DNA from: Mytilus edulis
Lineage: Eukaryota; Mollusca; Bivalvia; Mytilida; Mytilidae
Assembly: GCF_963676685.1 (NCBI RefSeq)
Contig: NC_092352.1
Span: 28,973,117-29,037,116 of the forward strand
Length of the DNA: 64,000 bases
Direction: 5' to 3'
The translations under genes and the position numbers were made by a program. Every line of letters starts with the position of its first letter. Within the stretch, counting starts at the first letter, position 1. Shown here one piece after another: positions 22,601-29,772 of the stretch. The notes under the pieces were generated by a model. The model saw nothing but the letters and a program-made list of their open reading frames with translations, did not search any database and had not been told where the DNA came from.

Positions 22601-24949
22601 GGACCCGCCCCTGCCGCTTTCATAACACTTCTTTTTAGAATACTGAATATTATGATGTTCTTACTTTTAGTTCAGGTCCTGATAAAAAAATAAATACACA
22701 TTCAGTACAGAAAGAAGTGTTTCAATGAAAGTTTCGTGTTTTTCCAGGCAGAAATGATTTTGCAATGACATTATACATGTTTAAAAGAGCTCAAATGATT
22801 TTTTTACTGGACAGTGGTCACTTCATTGGATATTTCACTGTGTCATGTCGTGAAATTAATGCAGGTTCAATTCATAACAATGCACAAAACCGGTTCAACT
22901 ACTTTTGCAAGGCGAAAAAGAAAGTCGATTCGTGAAGCCAATAAACAATATTTTTTTTAATCTGAGCATGCTAATTGAAGATTACGTTATATATTTTACA
23001 TTAAATATATTTGCAGAATAAAAACTTTGGTAATGAGAGTCCCAGACAATATATTAATTGACTGTTTTCCCACTAATTCCACGTGTTTTAAGTAGTAGTT
23101 TACTCGTAGTAGCCCACAATGCATTGTAGTTCATTGAGTCGATTGGTCAGTTTTTCTAGGCCATATTGGCCTTGTGTTTTGGAAATTACTATGCAAATAT
23201 ATTCTGACGTCAGAAAATCTAGATTTCTCGACCTGTTTAAGTGCAATTGTGTTTTATAATCACACGGTTTTTACGCTAGATCTCACTTACCAATAATATA
23301 AAATTTGTTTGGGTTGCTCGTTCAGTTTTGTCAATATAAACAGAACCGAGTTGGAGGGTTAGGTAGTTGTAAATCCAGGTTAAAACCACACGTTCCTTCT
23401 GAAAATGTATGTACCAAGTCAGGAATATGACAGTTATTTTCCATTGGTTTCTAAGCTTCGTAAATTCTTACAGTTTGATTTAGTCCGGTTCTGTGGCGTT
23501 TTTGAATATACTAAGATTTCTTTTTACGGCAAACAAAAAATAACCGGTACTTAATCATGACTGTGTCCTAGAACTCTAATTAACATTAGTATGTACAATT
23601 AATAAGAATAAACAAGAAGAAGTGTTTTAAGTATCAATAAGACAACTCTTAATCAAAGTTACAATTATAGATCAAAGGACGGCCTTCAACACAGATTTTC
23701 GGCTCACACTAAAAAGCAAGCTATTAAAGGCCCTACAATGGCTTAGTGCTAAACAATTAAAACAGGGAAAAAAACCGGCCGAGTCTACATAAAAAAGAGG
23801 AACGAGAGACACTTATTTATATGCATTACACCAACAGACGAACCTTTAAATTAATCTGCTATTAAAAAAACCAAACATCAAATGTGGGAGAAACGTTAGG
23901 TTAACCCTTTTATGCATTCGTGTTCTCACTGCGTATATTTTATATTAAAAACATGTTTAAGATTATGAAAACTTTAACAATATCAGTGGTGTTAACTAGG
24001 ACAGTAATTCATTGTATCATATAATTGATGATACAATTTTTCGTTGTTTACGTGTATAGGCTTTGAGCATCATTTTGTTCCCAATTGAAAACCAACTTCA
24101 TCAAAATATGAAATCCTACTGCATTTTAGAATATATTGAAAATCGATTTTTTGGTAATAACAACAAGACAAAATTCCGAAGAAAAAAACGCGTTTTATTA
24201 TTTCTTTCAGTTAAAAAACATTTATTGCTGCTTTAAAGTAAAATATGTTTTCTATTGTAGTTGTGGTAGCAGGCATTTTGTGTGTTATTATCCTGATATT
24301 AAGTATGGTTATTATCAGTGTTAAAGCATTCAGACGGTAAGTATCTTTCTATAAAAAGAGATAGTAGGATTGTCATATATTCATATGTAGTCCAGTATAC
24401 ACTGTGGTTTTGTTACTACAATATTCTAGTGAGTGTATTAAGATTTTTTCTTTCAATTTAACAATTTTTTTTTAACGTGTAACTCTTTGAACTAAATAAA
24501 GATATCACATTATTTTTCTCACTTAGCTCTATTTTTTTTTGGGGGGGGGGGGAGGGGGTGTGAATCAAACCAAAATAAAACAGCAATGGCTTACTACAAA
24601 ATTATTTTACAGAATTCGCATTTATCAGGAAAAGTTACAGAAAGTTAATGAAATGTTACCTGGAACCGAATTTTCAAATTACACCGGAATAGAAGTTGCT
24701 AACGTAGAGGTACACGATTCAGCATATAAAGAGCTCTCAGACAATGTGTCACCACTGCATAAACATATTCACGAAAGGAGAATGGATACATCAGAAGACA
24801 CGGTTGATTACCAAGGTTATCTGGTACCTGAACAGCACTACCATACTATTCCGGAAGTGGAAGTACATTACGCAGAATCAAACTTAGCAGAAAGTAATCC
24901 AAACAAAGAAAATGTCGATAGTGATGACTATTTAGAACCTGTCATATGA
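10622..24949 (+). CDS. Putative WSC/C-type-lectin-like single-pass receptor, left copy (A)
   Basis: Ten exons are inferred from GT..AG borders, matching phases and conservation in the right copy: 10622-10673, 11207-11398, 11714-11823, 13665-13791, 14448-14576, 15186-15341, 15914-16021, 19267-19338 (optional), 24261-24336 and 24613-24949. The joined frame is 452 aa, or 428 aa without the optional exon. Exon 1 is a signal peptide (MDNALKLYILIDIISIS). Exon 2 is the front half of a C-type-lectin-like domain (NWTTSSDVC ... AWTG). Exons 3-4 form a WSC-like domain with eight cysteines (CGRSLSP, DCLKHC, RCYCLNN, TCRTKC, PCSSD). Exon 5 is a lectin back half (ECITT ... IRDC ... FGCEN). Exons 6-7 are a second lectin-like domain (SWYDYQEHC, SYWTP, ENCTSQFPFLC). 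Then come a transmembrane helix (VVAGILCVIILILS) and a tail of about 114 aa with SAYKEL, DYQGYLVP, YHTI and DYLEPV. Several N-glycosylation sequons are present. No EPN, QPD or WND calcium-site motif is visible. A cell-surface receptor role is inferred; splicing needs transcript support. Confidence 0.82.
12072..12597. mobile_element. 526-bp MITE with perfect 17-bp TIRs in intron 3 of copy A
   Basis: TTAAAGGGGCACTAGCT at 12072-12088 is matched by its exact reverse complement at 12581-12597. There is no coding capacity. The same element sits in the matching intron of the right copy (about 40050-40615) but its ends are eroded there (AAAGGGTTATAAGCTGTCA on one side). It therefore predates the duplication and has decayed unequally. 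Confidence 0.75.
13270..13480 (+). repeat. Dispersed mussel repeat copy in intron 3
   Basis: It shares the blocks GGTTTCTCGTTTGAATTG, GTTGAAGGTCGTACGGTGAG and ATTTATCTCATTGGTAATC with the family seen at 8995-9275. A mirrored relative lies in the right copy near 39120-39400, indicating presence before the inverted duplication. Confidence 0.55.
13860..14400 (-). pseudogene. Penelope-like element 3' end relic in intron 4 of copy A
   Basis: On the minus strand, 14300-14390 resembles the last coding part of the reverse transcriptase (K-S-x-L-R-K-F-Y-G-R type block; here TCCCTTCGTAAATTTTA). It is followed by a 3' tail containing the complement of CTTATCCTTCCGGAGCAC. Tails of the same kind are near 38290-38700 (+), 49190-49620 (+) and 58660-58940 (-). 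It is shared with the right copy, so it was inserted before the duplication. Confidence 0.55.
16740..16980. repeat. Dispersed repeat (ATATTCCTGACTTGGTACAGGC family) copy 1
   Basis: It contains AAAATACTGAACTTAGAGG, CAAATGGCAAAATC-type words, CATATTCCTGACTTGGTACA and ATAGACAGGTGGCTATG. Copies recur at 19620-20000, 20030-20280 and about 33395-33560 (diverged). Boundaries are approximate. It lies in the long intron of copy A. Confidence 0.5.
17340..17660. repeat. Mollusc-type AGTGAGCTTTTCTCA repeat and 3'-tail fragment
   Basis: 17355-17420 holds GGCCAAGTGAGCTTTTCTCA and GCCGTCGTCATC, a sequence class I know to be frequent in bivalve DNA. About 17600-17660 resembles the complement of the 3' tail family (GTCAAAGAGACAACAACCCG). 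Both lie in the long intron of copy A with no coding content. Confidence 0.45.
18311..18756 (-). pseudogene. Penelope-like reverse transcriptase fragment, tandemly duplicated (223 bp x 2)
   Basis: Two nearly identical 223-bp copies (18311-18533 and 18534-18756) start with CTCTGAATCGGGGTGATG. On the minus strand they read like the piece K-x-Y-D-K-R-D-D-F found at 59090-59190, with damage (FYDKHDDARM). This is a broken reverse transcriptase segment that was duplicated in place, inside the long intron of copy A. I see no equivalent in the right copy. Confidence 0.6.
19267..19338 (+). other. Optional 72-nt stalk exon of copy A
   Basis: It lies between TACATTTTAG and GTAAGT. It is phase 1 on both sides and exactly 24 codons, so including or skipping it keeps frame. 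It would add a short stalk (QKSKIINVTTQSKRF...) between the second lectin-like domain and the membrane helix. A second acceptor at 19326 (ATTTTAG) would give a 12-nt version. I could not find a counterpart in the right copy, where exon 7 can join the membrane exon directly in frame. Confidence 0.45.
19620..20290. repeat. Two adjacent copies of the CTGACTTGGTACAGGC repeat
   Basis: 19620-20000 and 20030-20280 share AATACTGA[A/G]C, CATCAAACGAATGGATAAC-type words, CATATTCCTGACTTGGTACA, ATGACAGTCACATCAA and AACGATG[T/C]GT[A/G]AACAAAAC. They lie in the same direction, separated by a short segment with GGTAATCAGATCCTG. The open frames here are by-products. Confidence 0.6.
21449..21691. mobile_element. 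243-bp foldback MITE with AT-repeat centre
   Basis: The left arm begins TAAAATCATTACAGCT and continues with AAAACTTTGGTTGGCTTGCT and TTTGTTTGTATA. The right arm is the reverse complement with a few changes, ending AGCTGTAATGATTTTA. A (TA)n run sits near the centre (21566-21582). There is no coding capacity. It lies in the long intron of copy A. Confidence 0.75.
21760..22020 (-). repeat. Dispersed mussel repeat (AGTTGTCTCATTGGCACTC family), minus copy
   Basis: It contains GATGTGGTATGATTGCCAAT, TGACACAGAAATTAACA, GTACGGCCTTCAACAATGAG and CCATACCGCATAGTC in the order expected for the complement of the copy at 13270-13480. It lies in the long intron of copy A. Confidence 0.6.
22464..22613. mobile_element. 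150-bp MITE with CAGTGGCGGATCCAG ends
   Basis: The left end is CAGTGGCGGATCCAG (22464-22478) and the right end CTGGACCCGCCCCTG (22599-22613), inverted with 13 of 15 positions matching. CCGCT lies directly outside both ends and may be a target duplication. The interior is much GC-richer than its surroundings. Similar short elements with these ends are widespread in animals. There is no coding capacity. Confidence 0.75.
23640..23860 (-). repeat. Dispersed mussel repeat near the membrane exon of copy A
   Basis: Carries TAAGACAACTCTTAATCAAA, GGACGGCCTTCAACACAG and AGGCCCTACAATGGCTTAG. The mirror copy lies at about 31760-32020 in the right arm at high identity, so it was present before the inverted duplication. 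Confidence 0.55.
24719..24736 (+). other. ITIM-type motif SAYKEL in the copy A tail
   Basis: Six codons read S-A-Y-K-E-L, matching the S/I/V/L-x-Y-x-x-I/V/L consensus for immunoreceptor inhibitory motifs. It lies about 40 residues after the membrane helix. Other tail tyrosines (YLVP, YHTI, YLEP) do not match the full consensus at position -2. The match is seen directly; signalling is inference. Confidence 0.5.
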
Positions 24950-25086
24950 AATTGTTAAGGTGTTCCGTGATGATAATATGCATTTGATAACATATCATTG
25001 TTACAAATAATCAAATACAGAATCCATTATTATTTAGTTTTGAACACTTACAAACAGCTTTTGGTCAAGTTTACTAATATAGAAAT

Positions 25087-25092
25087 AATAAA
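25087..25092 (+). promoter_or_regulatory. Candidate poly(A) signal, copy A
   Basis: AATAAA lies about 140 bp after the stop codon. The same hexamer is at the matching place in the right copy (29630-29635, minus). Other AATAAA words occur in this AT-rich DNA, so the choice rests on distance and conservation. Confidence 0.4.
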
Positions 25093-25172
25093 CTGATGCT
25101 AACAAAAGTTATTTTAAAAAAAGATAACGCCTTGATTTTATACTGAAACTTTAAATATAACAAGTAATCAGT

Positions 25173-25415
25173 ATGCAGGATATTTTAAGCGACAACATAT
25201 TAATTGATTTTTGTGGTAGGATTTTCCAGAAGTTAGATCATTTTATTTCACATACATGTAAATTCATGATATTCTTTTCATTAAAACTCCAATCGTGTAT
25301 GACTAGTTTATTTATCACATATGGATGCGTATGTAGTTTATATTTTAAGAGCTTGCAGCTGCTACTCAGACCTTGTACAAAAATGAAACACCTTTTTGTG
25401 TCGGGCCTTCTATAG
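25173..25415 (+). pseudogene. Reverse transcriptase relic downstream of copy A
   Basis: An 80-codon frame starting MQDILSDNILIDFCGRIFQ. The block DNI-x-I/V-x-F-x-G-x-x-F-Q resembles the Penelope-like segment at 59400-59480 (DNIFVEFGGLVFQ), which there runs into GIPMGT; here it runs into unrelated residues. The same relic follows the right copy (29364-29549, minus) and the third copy (63492-63707, minus), so it was beside the ancestral gene. Differences among the three mostly change residues, arguing against a conserved protein. Confidence 0.4.
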
Positions 25416-26394
25416 CTGTCTAAACTGTATAAATGATTCCCTTTTTTTGAATGCCGAATCGTGGCCTTAGATTGCTGATATCTTCTTCATTTGAACTCTG
25501 GTAGATAACTGTCTATCACTTTATTTTTATAGTACCTAAACTAAGCAACAAACCACCAAAACACCAACAAGTATTCTGTTAACATTCATATCTATTTTGG
25601 AAATACGAGGCGAGAAATACTAAAGTGATGTTGGTAAAAACTCAAACTAGCTAACAAAACAATATAGCGATATATATTAAACGACTAACACTACTCCCAT
25701 TATAGTATGAATGAAGCCTCATGTTCTTTGGTAGGTTGAGTTAACTTTAACTGGACAGTGATACATTTTTGTAAATTCTATTTCTATAAACAGACATAGG
25801 ATATATTTACTAATTAGGAATCATGCAATAGCAGTATGTAAATGGATACCTGTCTAACCCTTAGAAATTACCAAAATTCGTAAACCCCTTATCGCGTTTT
25901 CTTTTCATCTTGAAATTTTAGAATTGAAACACTTTTTTATGATCAAGGATTGACCATATCAAAATAAAAAGATGATGTGATGTTGTACAATAAAGATTGT
26001 GACAAATCTTCATAAGAGACAAAATAACACAGAAACTAACTATTATAGGTCACTGTAAAGCCTTCGACAATGATCAATAACTAAATAATATTATCCCCCT
26101 TCCCCCCCAAAAAAAACACACAAAAAAAAAACAATCCCGTAAAACAATTCATATGAAAAGACTAACGGCGTGATGTATGTACAAATCAATAAAAAAAAAT
26201 TATGATTTACAGGAAAAAAAAACAATCACTAGATTTCTTTCTTTGTAATAGCACATACAGAATCAGACGGCATAGAATATGTTTGCAACAGTCGAACATT
26301 TGACCTAAAATGAAAACGTAAAGAGGCAGTGCAACATAAGAAAAAAATAGAAGTAAAAGGTTCAAATCATTAGATCGATACAAATAAACTCATC

Positions 26395-26690
26395 ATAGAT
26401 ACCAGGATTAAGATTTTATATTTTCGCCAGACGCGCGTTTCGTCTACAAAAGACTCATCAGTGACGCTCGAATCAAAACATGTGTAAAAGGCCAAATAAA
26501 GTACGAAGTTGCAAAACCATCGAGGACAAAATTCCTAAAAGTTTTGTCAAATACAGATAAGGTAATTTATTCCTGAGGTAGAAAAACCTTAGTATTTTAA
26601 AAACACAGAAGTGCTGACTACTGGGCTGGTGATACCCTCGGGGAAATAAATCTCCACCAGCAGTGGCGTCGACCCAGTTGATGTCAAAAC
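26395..26690. repeat. GATACCAGGATTAA repeat, copy in left arm
   Basis: It begins ATAGATACCAGGATTAAGAT and has CAGACGCGCGTTTCGTCTAC and ACTCATCAGTGACGCTCGA. It ends with the block GTGCTGACTACTGGGCTGGT ... CACCAGCAGTGGCGTCGA. Other copies are at 27225-27553, 28050-28340 (inverted), 44035-44400 and 62380-62660. Mirrored exactly in the other arm. Confidence 0.7.
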
Positions 26691-26832
26691 AACTAACAAA
26701 AGCACAAACACATAGTACAGATCTGAGAATGCTCCCACTGAATGTTAGTTATAAGCCAGTTACAACAATAGACTAGTGACTCTTATGAAATCAGTTAAAC
26801 GCGTTCAACAGGTGAGATCAATTATATATACT

Positions 26833-27003
26833 TTCATTATCACTGGACTAGTATATATTTGTTTAGGGGCCAGCTGAAGGACGCCTCCGGGTGCAGGAAT
26901 TTCTCGCTACATTGAAGACCTGTTGGTGACCCTCTGCTGTTGTTTTTTATTTGGTCGGGTTGTTGTCTCTTTGACACATTCCCCATTTCCATTCTCAATT
27001 TTA
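26833..27003 (+). mobile_element. 3'-tail retroelement insertion present only in the left arm
   Basis: It runs from CATTATCACTGGACTAG to CATTCTCAATTTTAT, interrupting ATATACTTTTGGAATCAG, which is intact in the right arm (27885-27900). A TTT duplication is possible. It is a 5'-truncated copy of the same 3' end seen at 37887-38126 (-), 44890-45412 (+) and 56950-57424 (+). The same 3' end with varying 5' starts is the usual mark of target-primed retroposition. Confidence 0.75.
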
Positions 27004-27224
27004 TTTTGGAATCAGTGCGAAAGAAGGTATCATATGAGATCGCAATTTCTTTTCATTGATGGCTGCTTTTCAATTGATCAATTTGTTTTCTAAGATCTGC
27101 ATTTTCAATAGACAAAGATTCATTTATTCATTTATTTCTTACATTTCTTTTTCTACCTGTTCTACTCTACAGTTGATCTTTTTGTCCATTGTAGACTCAA
27201 ATTTTTGGAGATAGTTATCAAAAG

Positions 27225-27670
27225 TACCAGGATTATAATTTTATACGCCAGACGCGCGTTTCGTCTTCATAAGACTCATCAGTGACGCTCAGATCAAAAT
27301 AGTTCAAAAAGCCAAATAAATACAAAGTTAAAGAACATTGAGGACCCAAAATTCCAAAAAGTTGTGCCAAATACTGCTAAGGTAATCTACTCCTGGGGTA
27401 AGAAAATCCTTAGTTTGTCGAAAAATTCAAAGTTTTGTAAACAGAAAATTTATAAAAATGACCATATAATTGATATTCATGTCAACACCGAAGTGCTGAC
27501 TACTGGGCTGGTGATACCCTCTGGGACGAAACGTCCACCAGCAGTGGCATCGAGAAATTTATTTTTTAACTTTGTATTTATTTGGCTTTTTGAACTATTT
27601 TGATCTGAGCGTCACTGATGAGTCTTATGAAGACGAAACGCGCGTCTGGCGTATAAAATTATAATCCTGG
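27225..27670. repeat. Palindrome centre made of two head-on repeat copies
   Basis: 27225-27553 is one full GATACCAGGATTAA-type unit. 27566-27670 is the front part of the same unit in the opposite direction. The unpaired centre is therefore about 233 bp (27333-27565), consisting of the back half of the left unit. Outside this point the two arms mirror each other. Confidence 0.8.
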
Positions 27671-29363
27671 TACTTTTGATAACTATCTCCAAAAATTTGA
27701 GTCTACAATGGACAAAAAGATCAACTGTAGAGTAGAACAGGTAGAAAAAGAAATGTAAGAAATAAATGAATAAATGAATCTTTGTCTATTGAAAATGCAG
27801 ATCTTAGAAAACAAATTGATCAATTGAAAAGCAGCCATCAATGAAAAGAAATTGCGATCTCATATGATACCTTCTTTCGCACTGATTCCAAAAGTATATA
27901 TAATTGATCTCACCTGTTGAACGCGTTTAACTGATTTCATAAGAGTCACTAGTCTATTGTTGTAACTGGCTTATAACTAACATTCAGTGGGAGCATTCTC
28001 AGATCTGTACTATGTGTTTGTGCTTTTGTTAGTTGTTTTGACATCAACTGGGTCGATGCCACTGCTGGTGGAGATTTATTTCCCCGAGGGTATCACCAGC
28101 CCAGTAGTCAGCACTTCTGTGTTTTTAAAATACTAAGGTTTTTCTACCTCAGGAATAAATTACCTTATCTGTATTTGACAAAACTTTTAGGAATTTTGTC
28201 CTCGATGGTTTTGCAACTTCGTACTTTATTTGGCCTTTTACACATGTTTTGATTCGAGCGTCACTGATGAGTCTTTTGTAGACGAAACGCGCGTCTGGCG
28301 AAAATATAAAATCTTAATCCTGGTATCTATGATGAGTTTATTTGTATCGATCTAATGATTTGAACCTTTTACTTCTATTTTTTTCTTATGTTGCACTGCC
28401 TCTTTACGTTTTCATTTTAGGTCAAATGTTCGACTGTTGCAAACATATTCTATGCCGTCTGATTCTGTATGTGCTATTACAAAGAAAGAAATCTAGTGAT
28501 TGTTTATTTTTCCTGTAAATCATATTTTTTTTTATTGATTTGTACATACATTACGCCGTTAGTCTTTTCATATGAATTGATTTACGGGGTTGTTTTTTTT
28601 GTGTTTTTTTTGGGGGGGGGGAGGGGGATAATATTATTTAGTTATTGATCACTGTCGAAGGCTTTACAGTGACCTATAATAGTTAGTTTCTGTGTTATTT
28701 TGTCTCTTATGAAGATTTGTCACAATCTTTATTGTACAACACCACATCATCTTTTTATTTTGATATGGTCAATCCTTGATCATAAAAAAGTGTTTCAATT
28801 CTAAAATTTCAAGATGAAAAGAAAACGTGATAAGGGGTTTACGAATTTTAGTAATTTCTAAGGGTTAGACAGGTATCCATTAACATACTGCTATTGCATG
28901 ATTCCTAATTAGTAAATATATCCTATGTCTGTTTATAGAAATAGAATTTACAAAAATGTATCACTGTCCAGTTAAAGTTAACTCAACCTACCAAAGAACA
29001 TGAGGCTTCATTCATACTATAATGGGAGTAGTGTTAGTCGTTTAATATATATCGCTATATTGTTTTGTTAGCTAGTTTGAGTTTTTACCAACATCACTTT
29101 AGTATTTCTCGCCTCGTATTTCCAAAATAGATATGAATGTTAACAGAATACTTGTTGGTGTTTTGGTGGTTTGTTGCTTAGTTTAGGTACTATAAAAATA
29201 AAGTGATAGACAGTTATCTACCAGAGTTCAAATGAAGAAGATATCAGCAATCTAAGGCCACGATTCGGCATTCAAAAAAAGGGAATCATTCATACAGTTT
29301 AGCCAGCTATAGAAGGCCCGACACAAAAAGGTGTTTAAGTTTTGTACAAGGTCTGAGTAGCAG

Positions 29364-29549
29364 CTACAATCTCTTAAAATATAAACTCCATACGCATCCA
29401 TATGTGATAAATAAACTAGTCATACACGATTGGAGTTTTAATGAAAAGAATATCATGAATTTACATGTATGTGAAATTAAATTATCTAACTTCTGGAAAA
29501 TCCTACCACAAAAATCAATTAATATGTTGTCGCTTAAAATATCCTGCAT
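29364..29549 (-). pseudogene. Reverse transcriptase relic downstream of copy B
   Basis: Mirror of the relic after copy A, truncated to 61 codons by a stop after the residues GCVWSLYFKRL. It reads MQDILSDNILIDFCGRIFQ like its partners. A Penelope-like origin is inferred from the DNI..F.G..FQ block. Confidence 0.4.
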
Positions 29550-29629
29550 ACTGATTACTTGTTTTATTTAAAGTTTCAGTATAAAATCAAGGCGTTATCT
29601 TTTTTTAAAATAACTTTTGTTAGCATCAG

Positions 29630-29635
29630 TTTATT
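29630..29635 (-). promoter_or_regulatory. Candidate poly(A) signal, copy B
   Basis: AATAAA on the minus strand, about 140 bp after the stop codon, mirroring the one after copy A. Confidence 0.4.
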
Positions 29636-29772
29636 ATTTCTATAGTAGTAAACTTGACCAAAAGCTGTTTGTCAGTGTTCAAAACTAAATAATAATGGAT
29701 TCTGTATTTGATTATTTGTAACAATGATATGTTATCAAATGCATATTATCATCACGGAACACCTTAACAATT

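Larger units (their letters stand above)
24000..27332. repeat. Left inner arm of the large palindrome
   Basis: This stretch is matched in reverse orientation by 27566-31900 at very high identity, apart from discrete insertions: about 170 bp here at 26833-27003, and 921 bp in the other arm at 30325-31245. It contains the membrane and tail exons of copy A, the 3' flank, and copies of the GATACCAGGATTAA repeat. Homology continues outward, more diverged and interrupted, to 10622. Confidence 0.88.

Noticed and set aside
24539-24612. Coding start at 24539 with a glycine run before the receptor tail
   Set aside because: That stretch is a poly-G run in the intron. The acceptor TTTTACAG at 24612 and the matching exon in copy B place the exon start at 24613.
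27364-27603. 79-codon frame at the palindrome centre
   Set aside because: It lies wholly within the dispersed GATACCAGGATTAA repeat and other copies of that repeat do not keep the frame.
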